In this document: positions 55,352-64,000 of the stretch, piece by piece
Layout: every line of letters starts with the position of its first letter
How positions within the stretch are numbered: position 1 is the stretch's first letter
Assembly: GCA_963576725.1 (NCBI GenBank)
Contig: OY755251.1
Location: 38,386,048-38,450,047, forward strand
Length of the DNA stretch: 64,000 bases
DNA from: Azorinus chamasolen
Taxonomy: Eukaryota; Mollusca; Bivalvia; Cardiida; Solecurtidae
Direction: 5' to 3'
Notes under the pieces: generated by a model
What the model saw: only the letters and a program-made list of their open reading frames with translations
Told to the model about the DNA's origin: nothing
The model's database searches: none
Made by a program: the position numbers and the translations under genes

Positions 55352-55767
55352 ACCCTTTCCCTGTTCTATATTTAGTCCCAATTTTCAATACCTAATGAAT
55401 GTTCATGGACAAAATGGTTATAATGAAATATGGAAGGTGTAACATTGTAACCATTTTAGAAACTAAAGAAACGGATCTATCAAATTCAATATCATTTGTT
55501 TGGGGCAGAGGAGTGCTTTCGCACATTGTAAATGAAATTTGTTTAATGTTTTGGTAATTTGTATGAGATTCTTTTAATCGTGGGCCTCAAGGAAGATTAG
55601 TTTTCAGACTAATTGAGTTATCCTCGTTAAATATAATCTTCCAATCATTCATTCATTCATTCATTGAATTAGCAAATAGAGCAGACCCTGATCAGACCAC
55701 TCCTATAGGAGACATCTGATCTGTTTTCAAATGCCTAAATAGGCGTTTATATGATGGAAAGGGTTAA
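55352..55767. repeat. pB-MITE1 with a ~180-bp insert
   Basis: Left arm from 'caccctttccctgttc', then an unplaced insert at about 55486-55668 ending in (ATTC)n (55645-55668), then 'gaattagcaaatagagcagaccctgatcag' and the inverse arm, ending TTAA 55764-55767. Confidence 0.65.
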
Positions 55768-55875
55768 TAGTTTGCCTTGCACTATTTTACAGTTCAGTGA
55801 TGAAACTGGCCAATTATCAACAAATTTGAAATTTCAGTAATAGCAGCTAGATGGAGTCGGTATTAACAATAATAA

Positions 55876-56752
55876 TAACATGGTGACAGACTCGCACCAT
55901 GTCGGTATTCTTACAGAGCCTTTAGTCAACCAATTAATAATAATAACATGGTGACAGACTCGCACCATGTCATTCTTACAGAGCCTTTAGTCAACCAATT
56001 AATAATAATAACATGGTGACAGACTCGCACCATGTCATTCTTACAGAGCCTTTAGTCAACCAATTAATAATAATAACATGGTGACAGACTCGCACCATGT
56101 CATTCTTACAGAGCCTTTAGTCAACCAATTAATAATAATAACATGGTGACAGACTCGCACCATGTCATTCTTACAGAGCCTTTAGTCAACCAATTAATAA
56201 TAATAACATGGTGACAGACTCGCACCATGTCATTCTTACAGAGCCTTTAGTCAACCAATTAATAATACTAACATGGTGACAGACTCGCACCATGTCATTC
56301 TTACAGAGCCTTTAGTCAACCAATTAATAATACTAACATGGTGACAGACTCGCACCATGTCATTCTTACAGAGCCTTTAGTCTACCAATTAATAATACTA
56401 ACATGGTGACAGACTCGCACCATGTCATTCTTACAGAGCCTTTAGTCAACCAATTAATAATACTAACATGGTGACAGACTCGCACCATGTCATTCTTACA
56501 GAGCCTTTAGTCAACCAATTAATAATACTAACATGGTGACAGACTCGCACCATGTCATTCTTACAGAGCCTTTAGTCAACCAATTAATAATACTAACATG
56601 GTGACAGACTCGCACCATGTCATTCTTACAGAGCCTTTAGTCAACCAATTAATAATACTAACATAGCCTTTAGTCAACCAATTAATAATACTAACATGGT
56701 GACAGACTCGCACCATGTCATTCTTACAGAGCCTTTAGTCAACCAATTAATC
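55876..56752. repeat. 65-bp minisatellite, ~13 units
   Basis: Exact 65-bp periodicity from 55946 (next at 56011, 56076, 56141 and so on). Each unit has an 8-bp inverted repeat ACATGGTG/CACCATGT and 'ttcttacagagcctttagtc'. Units before about 56261 have 'aataataataac'; later units have 'aataatactaac'. One unit at 56661 has lost 32 bp. Units are otherwise nearly identical. Confidence 0.95.
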
Positions 56753-57274
56753 TTTAACACTCTTTGTAACCTTCTACATTGATGGCGACAGAAAAGTTTT
56801 TATGCAAGTTCTTCAGAAAATATAATCAGAATGTGAAACAGCTTTGTTCCTAATGACATGCTTTCTTATTCAGCATCTTATCTGGATCCAAACTGCTTGC
56901 ACAGGTTGTCATAAGGTCGTTTATACAGTGCTGACTGTTAGTTCTGTGACTAGGTAGCATTTGCTCCACAGTCCTGTTGCCATGAAGTCTGCAGTTAATG
57001 TAGATTTCTGTAATTGAAAGGAAATACTTTAAAAGCAATCAGTGTCTGCGTTGAAAAGATTCTGTTAATGCATCTTGTATCATTCTGTCATCTGGGTATT
57101 CAGTCACACAAAATTATATTAACTCATAGCAGCTGAAATATGTTGTCGTCTGCAACAAACTGTCCGTCTGCTACAAATTCTTCAAGTTAATTTTCTCACT
57201 TTTTGTTACAAAAAACACCCATGATGATTGTGTTGAACAGTTTGATTAGATTAAGAGTTACTGAGTGTCTTGTG
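56753..57274. other. Unassigned stretch
   Basis: A pB-MITE3-like scrap ('cagcatcttatctggatccaaactgcttgca', about 56872-56903) is the only recognised feature. Confidence 0.4.
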
Positions 57275-57394
57275 TTAACCCTTTCCTTGTTCTATATTTA
57301 TTCCAAATTTCAATACCTACAGAATATACATGGACAAAATAGTTTTATAAAGAAATATGGAAAAATTGAAACATTGTATGAGGGAAAGGGTTAA
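57275..57394. repeat. pB-MITE1 deletion copy without palindrome
   Basis: TTAA 57275-57278 and 57391-57394 flank 112 bp with ends CCCTTTCCTTG and, inverted, CCCTTTCCCTC. The whole palindromic core is missing but both termini remain. Confidence 0.75.
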
Positions 57395-57474
57395 AACTGT
57401 TATCAGGAATTTGCTGCTTGATTGGTTACATTTTTTTTACTTACATCTGACTTTTTCGAATTTTCCAGGTGTCA

Positions 57475-57797
57475 AACAACTTTTAATTTTGACTAGGTGT
57501 CAAACAGCTTGAATCCTGATAAGAATTAGAGTGTCTCATTTGGATCTAAGCCTTTTGCAAATTCGAGTCAAGTCACAATTTGCATGAACTCCTTGCAAGC
57601 TAGTGGTGAAATCGTGATTACCTATGCAAACAGTTTAGATCCAAATGAGACACCGCATTGTACGGCGTATCATCATGATTCAAACTGTTTGACACTTTGA
57701 CCATGTTTTTGCAAAGAAATAAGAAAAAATTTATTTGAAGAATTGAAGCAGACGGCAATCGTTGCAGACACAAAATTACTTAGCATGCAAAGAGTTA
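57475..57797. repeat. pB-MITE3 copies, degraded and overlapping
   Basis: A first palindromic segment (57485-57560, 'caaacagcttgaatcctgat') is followed by a second (57620-57690, 'caaacagtttagatccaaatgagacaccgca' with inverse). The right end matches copy 1 ('tgcagacacaaaattacttagcatgcaaagag') with TTAA 57794-57797. Confidence 0.65.
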
Positions 57798-57997
57798 AAA
57801 AGGTTGATGGTTGTCATTGTAGAAAATTAATGACAGCTTCAGTGCTGAAGCTATATTTATTGTATTTTCCTTCACAAATACACACAATAACTTTGTCAAA
57901 CAATTTGTATCCTGACAAGATATTAAGTTACCCAGCATCTCATTATGATTTAGACTATATTTAAGTGGTCCATAGTTACAAGTTGACTGCCAAACTT

Positions 57998-58455
57998 TTA
58001 AACCCTTTCCCTGTTCTATGTTTATTCCAAATCTCAATACCTATTTGGGAGGGGGAGATTTTTAAAAGTTTGATGACATCACTAGTGTCTTTGTAATGCA
58101 TGTTGAGAAAGAGAGTAATTGACTATTAGGCAGTTGCATATCTTGCAAAGTTTGCAAAACTTGGATTAAATGATTGTTTTATTGATTTTTATTAGATCAA
58201 GATCTAATAAAATTACTCCAAAGAAAATGTTTTCTTTAAAAGGGGGGGGGGGGGGAAGTACGCTGGCTTTGCCTCCTCTAAATCCGCACCTGAATGTTCA
58301 TGGACAAGATAGTTGTAATGAAATATGGAAGGAGGAAAATTGTAGTCATTTTTGAAAGTAAAAAAATGGATCTTTCAAATTTCAGGAGGCGTCTGATCTG
58401 GGTCTACTCTGTATGCTTAATGAGTGGAAATGCGTTTCTATGAAGGAAAGGGTTA
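57998..58455. repeat. pB-MITE1 with a ~245-bp insert
   Basis: 'aaaccctttccctgttctatg' to 'caatacct' at 58042, then unrelated sequence including a G run (58242-58255), resuming 'gaatgttcatggacaag' at about 58291 and ending 'gaaggaaagggtta'. The core is largely lost. Confidence 0.55.
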
Positions 58456-58507
58456 TTGGCAGAGATTACCCCTTTCAACCCTGAGTTGTCAGTACAATAG
58501 CCCATCA

Positions 58508-58660
58508 GTGGTTAACCATTTCTTCCATATAAATGCCTTTTCACGCATTTGCAAACAGAGTAGACCCAGATAAGACTGCTCCTGTAAGAGCCGTCTGGTC
58601 AGGATCTGCTCTGTTTGCTTATGAAACGATAATGGAATATTCTTGAAATAAAAGGTTAAT
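58508..58660. repeat. pB-MITE1 variant
   Basis: 'ttaaccatttcttccatataaatgccttttcacgcatttgcaaacagagtagaccc' and the inverse arm, ending near 'aaaaggttaa'. Confidence 0.6.
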
Positions 58661-59152
58661 TTGTTTACTGTTTACACCGTTTACTGTTTACATTGTTTAG
58701 TGTTACATTGATAACGCTTAGCACTTAGGGATAATTTTGTAAAAAACTATGCTATATGGACAATTTCATGAACACATTAATTTTGCTAATATGGATAATT
58801 TCATAAACACATTTGATAATTTTGTTAAAAGCTATGCTAATATGGACATTTTCATAAAATTTAATACATTTGATAATTTTGATCAAACCTTTGCTAATGT
58901 GTACAGTTTAATAAAAAACTTTACTCAGCGGGACAATTTCGTAAAAACCTTTAGCAATATCGTGAACACCTTTGACACTTTCGTAAACACTTCTGCTAAT
59001 ATATATACAATGTCATAAATAACATTGCTAATATGTATAATGTCATAAAAACCTTTGCTAATACAGTCAAATACTGTTAGCTCGAACTTGGTTAGGTCGA
59101 TTTACTAGTTAGCTCGAACCTACTTTGTTGGTCATGATAGTTTCCTTATATA

Positions 59153-59591
59153 CACCGAACCGCAAAAGAAACGCAACAGCTGGGGAAACACATATAATTA
59201 AAAACTAAACAGTTCAAATGATAAATAACGGTTTTATTTCATTTTATATGTATCTTACCTACATACTGTATACATTTCATTAAAATGTATTAACAAATTC
59301 TCCCGATTTCATTATGTCAAAGTTCATTACCCACAAGTTCAATTTTCACACATTGTCAATACCTCGTGTATCCTCCAATGGCTATTGATAATGTGTGAAA
59401 ATTGAACTCATGGGTAATGAACTTTAACATAAAGAAATCGGGAGTATTTGTTGATACATTTTGATGAAAATTACACGGTATGTAGATAAGGTATCCATAA
59501 ACTGTAATACAAGCGTTATTTATCATTCGAACTGTTTAGTTTAGAATTACATGTGTTTCTCCAACTGCTGCGTTTCTTTTGCGGTTCGGTG
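59153..59591. repeat. J: foldback MITE, 439 bp, TA target
   Basis: Ends CACCGAACCGCAAAAGAAAC and the inverse. TA on both sides. The two arms (about 59153-59361 and 59381-59591) are inverse complements over nearly their whole length with scattered differences; the centre is about 20 nt. No coding capacity. Confidence 0.85.
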
Positions 59592-60125
59592 TAGTTCTAC
59601 ATAAAACACAGTAGAATACCTCGTTATTTTTAGCTCTAAATTTTGGCTTGCTCGAAGTAAAATTTAAGTCCCGTGTGCACATATCTCTTTACTTTAATCC
59701 AGTTACCTTAGCATAACACTTACTGTCTCGCCTGATCAGACTACACAGTATAATGTGTGAAATACTTGTTGCTGCGGCAGCCTTTGAAGCTGCCCGCACG
59801 TGACATTTAACATGCCGCTTGTGCTGTCTATAATAATCCGCTAATACCCTATGCACACCATAAGTGGCTGTTTGTTTGTAAACTTCGGGACCAGTTTTCG
59901 TGTCATTGATGAGTGAGCGAAGACCAAGCGATTGATTTGCTTTATTAATGATAGTAGCAAGTGTGTGTAAATAGTGTTTTATGCATAAAATGCTTATTAG
60001 CACTGATGCCAGCGATTAGAAAAGGGTTTATAATGCATACATAAATGTATGTGTTCCAGTCTACCGTGTGTTTTTGTGTGTATAAAAGACAGTGACATCG
60101 TCTAAGCTACAAATGGAAGTGTATC

Positions 60126-61305
60126 CATGGCAGCAGGGCTCTAGAAATCCGGAAAATCGCCGGTCTGGACCGATTTTTGCATTTTGAGACTGGTTTGTAT
60201 TTCAGAATCTTAAAAAAATTTGGTCCGAAAATCTTAAGCAGACAACGTTTCTAATCAAAATCATCAGCTGAAAGTAACTGTTTTCATTTGACCCCATCAT
60301 TAACGTGTCAAGAGATTATATATATGTATAATATGTATATATGTATAATTTTTCCCCCTCATTATTTGTGTTAACTCTTTCCCTGTTCTATGTTTATTCC
60401 AAATTTCAATATCCACTGAATATTGATAGGAAAAAGCCTAGCTTTGGGGGCATAAAAAACCCCAGTTATAATGAAATATGGAAGGTGGAACATTGTAGCC
60501 ATTTAAGAAAGTAAAGACATTCAAATTCTACTAGCAAACAGAGCAGGACATGATCAGATGGCTCCTACAGGAGCTGTCTGATCTGGGTCTAGTCTGTTTG
60601 CAAATGTGTGAAAGTGCATTTATATGAAGGAAAGGGTTAACTAATTTTTGAATGCTATTCTGTGTATAATGTATAATTTCTAAACTTTTGTTCTTCTAGA
60701 TCTATGTATGTTTATATATATATATATGATGTATTGAGGCCCACATGGAACAGCGATTTTTTTCCTGGGATTGTGAATGGGTCCGGTACCCCTTGAATTG
60801 TGAAAAATTAGCATTGTTTTGGCAAAAATTGTGAAAAAAGTATCTGTGTTTTTACAAAAATTGTGAATCACCTTTTGAAAGAATTTTCGGCCGAATATAA
60901 ATTTGGGGACCGAGATGCATAAGTTTTATTCATATTCTTGTAAAAGCGTCCGAGACGTGTAAAGAAAAGCGATACGAAATTCGAATACCTCGGACTTTAT
61001 CCCAATAAACCGTTTGAGATACAAAACTTTGCAAAGGGGAATATAGCGATGTAAATATTGTTAAAAAAATTGGTGTAAGTACAAAGTAAAAGGCCGATTG
61101 TGAAATAATTAAACAGCTTTGTGAATGGGTCCAACGGACCGTGCTTGTAAATTGTGAAGGTCTGTTTCAAATTGTGATAAGGGGGGGGGGGGGGGGGCTA
61201 ATGTCTGCGCATCTAGAAATATGTGGGCAAATGTCCGGGTGGCTAAAGTCCGTCTATCAGCTGGACCGGTTGGGATTTGAAAATTTCTAGAGCCCTGCAT
61301 GGCAG
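60126..61305. mobile_element. AC: hAT non-autonomous element, 8-bp duplication
   Basis: The element is 60134-61297 with termini CAGGGCTCTAGAAAT and the inverse. CATGGCAG is directly duplicated at 60126-60133 and 61298-61305. A CAG-G start and an 8-bp duplication are diagnostic of hAT. Inside are a pB-MITE1 and G-run sequence (61181-61198). No hAT transposase was recognised. Confidence 0.9.
60371..60640. repeat. pB-MITE1 in AC, carrying an HLE-B 5' scrap
   Basis: TTAA 60371-60374 and 60637-60640; the core is at about 60536-60603. At 60433-60459 lies 'aaagcctagctttggggg' followed by 'cataaaaa', the inverse of the HLE-B 5' end with its T run, in place of 'caaaatag' in other copies. Confidence 0.75.
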
Positions 61306-61511
61306 TGTAAATATTTCGTTGTTACTTTCAGTTTTATGTTTTGTTTATATGTGATTATTTCTGCTTCATTTGAAACTTTATTTCTATGAATATTCCTGTT
61401 TGTTTTGTGTTCATGTTACCAAAAATAGTGCCCACTAGATCTAATAGAGTAATTACCAGTATAGGTGTCACGGAGTATATCTTCTTACTACATTCTTATA
61501 AATTACATATA

Positions 61512-62359
61512 CAGTATAACCTCTGTTGATCGGCACCCCTCTTAACCAGAAACCCCTGTTATCCAGCACTGCTGTTTGGTCCCGGCAGTTTCCCTATTTG
61601 TTTTATGTATCCAAACTCTCTCTTGATCGGAACCCCTGTAAACCGTTAACCGGCATACCTTGACAGGCCAATAAAGGCAAATTAGCGGTTTTTCACACCT
61701 TGTTATCCGGTGGTTTGCTGACCTGTGATCATTGACAGTAAGCGCTTTATATTCAGGTAGGTGATAAGTACCGTTAATTTAAATGGGCCTAGGGTAAATA
61801 GATCGCCCTTTACAGATTTATATTGTTATCATCATTGAAAGTACATGTATGTACACATGTAAAAAATGGCAATACCAGATTATTTTGCGTCCGGATCTAC
61901 GCTGTTTGCTAATTGTGTAAAAAAAACAGCGGTGATGGCCCGCCTATACATGTACCTGTGTAGAATCCGAACTTGTGAATAAAATATGGTGTGAATGTTC
62001 CAGTGTTTTAGTTGAGCCCTTTATACATGTGTGTTTACTTCCGATTGTACGCTTAACACGCTACGCCTATATTTTACATGTACATGTAGTTCAAAAGACA
62101 ATAGACAAACAGTAGATCCTGATCAAATGGCTCCTATTTGAATGGAGCTTTCTGATCAGGTTCGGCACTGTTGTATATATTTATATGTAATGTGTGCATT
62201 GTCATGGTGGAATTCCCCTCGTAGCGAAAAAAGGACTTGCTGGAATGAATCTTTGGGTACGTAAACTTAAATATAGGCATAATTCTGTTAACCGGCACCC
62301 TTTCTAAACCAGCATACTGACGTGGAACCATGGGGTGCCAGATAACAGAGGTTATACTG
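61512..62359. mobile_element. AB: Tigger/pogo-like non-autonomous element
   Basis: Left end CAGTATAACCTCTGTTGATC, right end inverted CAGTATAACCTCTGTTATCT. TA on both sides (61510-61511, 62360-62361). Subterminal 'ccggca.c' blocks recur. A degraded pB-MITE1 core lies at about 62103-62172. No transposase. Confidence 0.75.
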
Positions 62360-62374
62360 TACTTCCATAACATA

Positions 62375-63711
62375 CGAGGGGTGTTCCAAAAATAATGTCA
62401 CTTGCATCGGTGCTCATATAGCGGAAGTGCTTTTGTTCATTTTAATTTGCTCTGCCCTTCAAAATACTCTCCGCCAGCCAGAATAAACCTTTTTAGCCGG
62501 TCAATCCATTTTTGGAAGCATTTTTCATACTCTTCAATGGGGACACCCATCAGACACTGATAAACAGCAGATCCAAGGGCATTTCTCGAATTGTATCTCC
62601 TTCCAGATAAATGATATTTAAGTTTTGGAAAGAGAAAATAGTCGCAGGGGGCCAAGTCTGGCGAATACGGAGGGTGCGGAAGGACGGTAACCTTCTCTGA
62701 CTCCAAAAAGTCAGTCACAATACGTGCCTTGTGAGCGGGTGCATTATCATGCAAAAGTCGGACATACTTAAGTCCTGTTTTGGGGCGGCTACTTTTGTAG
62801 TAGTTCTTCAATTTTCTCAGAACAACGTTTTTATAGAACTTGCCCGTGACCGTTCTGCCTTTTGGCACCGGGATTTGAATAGCTGGACCCTTATTAGTGA
62901 AAAAAATAGCATACAAAACCTTCTTTACCGTTCGTATTCGTTTGGCAATACTTGGGCGTCTGGCATTTTTAGTGGCCCATATTCGGTTGGAAACCTTCCG
63001 CTTTGGTTCAAAATAATACACCCAGGTCTCATCACCAGTGACTATATTATCAAAAGCCTTTTTACTATATTTTGGGTACATTTTGAGAAGTTTTTTGCCA
63101 TTGTTACACGCGTCTTCTTTTGCTCATCCGTTAACAAATGGGGTATCCATCTTGCATTTATCTTTCTAACTTTTAGGTGTTTCTTCAAAATTGCATGAAC
63201 TCTTGCTAACGACAAGTTTGTCATTCGAGCCAATTGTCTTACGGTGAATCGAGCATCAGTTTTGAGGATATTTCGGATTTTTTCTATGTTACCTTTGGTC
63301 GTAGTTGTTGCAGGACGACCTGGGCGAGCAGCATCTTTCAGTTGCTGCTGCCCAGCACTAAATTTAGCTACCCACCTACAAACAGTCCTGTGGGACATTT
63401 GGCCCTCCCCATAAATGTCACACACCTCGCGGTGAATATCTACAGCCTTTATGCCGAGTAATGACCTACCTTTTATATAGGCCCTAATTTCAAGAACATT
63501 TTCAGCTCGTTTTCCTGTCATTTTGTGTATAGTCTAACGAATAGGCTATGAAACGATGTACACTGTACCGAGGCAAGTGAACGTGTGGACGAGATATTTA
63601 CCTGTGTCACGAGCCAGTGATCACTCAATCGACACGAGGTGGTTTTGTGCATGAATTGCACGATTTCCGCGAAATAAAGCACAGATGACATTATTTATGG
63701 AACACCCCTCG
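62375..63711 (-). mobile_element. Full-length mariner, 1337 bp
   Basis: 26-bp inverted repeats (62375-62400 and 63686-63711) start CGAGGGGTGTTCC and differ at one position. TA lies on both sides (62373-62374, 63712-63713). The transposase fills most of the interior on the minus strand. The size is the classic 1.3 kb. Near-identical TIRs and one coding lesion suggest a fairly recent insertion, the youngest autonomous-type element in the window. Confidence 0.95.
62437..63521 (-). pseudogene. Mariner transposase with one -1 frameshift
   Basis: This would cut and paste the element at TA sites in the nucleus. The ATG is at 63521-63519. The first frame (63521 to about 63097) has an N-terminal helix-turn-helix region (S-H-R-T-V-C-R-W-V around residues 43-51) and the linker G-R-P and W-I-P-H-L-L. 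A run of six T's (63091-63096; A's in the coding strand) has one base too few to keep frame. The second frame continues K-K-L-L-K-M-Y-P and holds the catalytic Asps: T-G-D-E-T-W, H-D-N-A-P-A-H, and S-P-D-L-A-P-C-D-Y. The last two catalytic Asps are separated by 34 residues, i.e. D,D34D. It ends at 62437. The length of about 360 codons is close to the usual 345. All key residues are present; only the shift disables it. A sequencing error in the homopolymer is possible. Confidence 0.93.
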
Positions 63712-64000
63712 TACATGGAATTCGACAAGTTTATGCATGAATACAGATACGTCGACTTTTGGTTACGTCAAACTTATTATCTGGGTCCCTTGAACTTCGA
63801 AGTAACGGTATTCTACTGTATGTACAATGTCAAAAGCCTTTGCTAATATGTACAATGTCATAAAAGCCTTTGCTAATATGGCTTCTCATCAAGATTCAGT
63901 CTTTCAGGGTATACACAATTTGCCACCATGTTAAGTCAGGTTAAAGTTACCAAAATGGTGCCAAACTGACATAATTATTCACTTCTGTGTTGTTTGTTTG

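Larger units (their letters stand above)
59064..63818. mobile_element. Z: TA-target TIR element, shell of a second nest
   Basis: Left end CAGTCAAATACTGTTAGCTC, right end inverted CAGTAGAATACCGTTACTTC, with further TCGAA.TT similarity. TA on both sides (59062-59063, 63819-63820). The flanks join to 'gctaatatgtacaatgtc', an intact minisatellite unit. It contains J, AC, AB and the mariner. CAGT ends and TA suggest the pogo/Tigger group. Its own transposase, if any, is not recognisable; the 104-codon minus ORF at 59689-60003 has no known motif. Confidence 0.7.
58740..63890. repeat. ~27-36-bp minisatellite split by element Z
   Basis: Units 'gctaatatg.acaat.tcataaaaacctt' fill 58740-59063 and continue at 63819-63885. 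Z lies between them. The left part is more diverged than the right. Confidence 0.75.

Noticed and set aside
55876..56752. CRISPR-like array
   Set aside because: The period is constant and there are no variable spacers; the genome is eukaryotic. It is a minisatellite.
59689..60003. 104-codon minus ORF as the pogo transposase of Z
   Set aside because: No helix-turn-helix or DDE motif was seen; length and composition do not support it.
62731..63461. ORFs on the plus strand (155 and 75 codons)
   Set aside because: They are antisense shadows of the mariner transposase.

Overview
This is eukaryotic, AT-rich, repeat-dominated DNA, almost certainly from a bivalve mollusc. The pointers are many families of short rolling-circle-like elements with minisatellite cores (the pearl/HINE type known from bivalves), tRNA-derived SINEs with mollusc/metazoan-type bodies, and CTGT/CCGT-rich element heads. 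I cannot name the species. No complete host gene is visible. The only recognisable proteins are transposon proteins: a nearly intact mariner transposase with one frameshift (62437-63521, minus), a decayed mariner transposase (about 45150-46880, plus) and the C-terminal part of a LINE ORF2 (51107-52135, minus). A candidate host exon (4635-4770) and two overlapping unidentified ORFs (48329-48909) are weak.

Names used here. HLE-A, B, C, G, K, L, N, P, Q, S, T, U, V and W are non-autonomous Helitron/Helentron-like families. Most start with an inverted repeat just 3' of a T run. Most carry a minisatellite core. Near the 3' end they repeat a sequence complementary to their first bases, then a short hairpin, then CTTG or CTAG (once CCTG) followed by T's. 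pB-MITE1, 2 and 3 are palindromic MITEs with TTAA flanks and termini like CCCTTTCC, i.e. piggyBac-like. D is a TA-target TIR family. H and AC are hAT-like. Z, AB and an element at 12 kb have pogo/Tigger-like termini (CAGT...). J is a foldback MITE.

Layout. 0-5 kb: HLE-W, C and A copies, a SINE remnant, pB-MITE1. 5.2-10.9 kb: pB-MITE2, HLE-G split by hAT-like H, and HLE-P with a pB-MITE2 inside. 11-15.2 kb: palindromes, Tigger-like MITE, HLE-U, D1, a 64-bp tandem repeat and a 49-bp-arm hairpin. 15.4-24.4 kb: a nest in which T0 holds B0, B0 holds T1 (holding B1) and B2. 24.7-30.3 kb: SINE, HLE-N, and HLE-Q split by the uninterrupted B3. 30.5-41 kb: MITEs, HLE-A4, a SINE, HLE-S1 inside a pB-MITE1, HLE-V and G2. 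41.5-47.6 kb: HLE-K holding D2; a minisatellite holding a mariner that holds HLE-L. 49.5-52.1 kb: 5'-truncated LINE. 52.4-55 kb: HLE-S2 holding T2. 55.9-56.8 kb: 65-bp minisatellite. 58.7-63.9 kb: a minisatellite holding Z, which holds J, AC, AB and the mariner.

Because so many insertions landed in repeats that also exist uninterrupted in this window, several target sites can be read directly: TA for D2, Z and the decayed mariner; TTAA (once TTAT) for pB-MITE2; TTATA for H; CATGGCAG for AC; and a T-run with two extra T's for the rolling-circle-like elements.

The most striking observations are (1) the shared three-station terminal design of about a dozen HLE families whose sequences otherwise differ, and (2) the HLE-B cores, which amplify perfect consensus estrogen-response-element palindromes together with ERR-type and DR1 nuclear-receptor sites.
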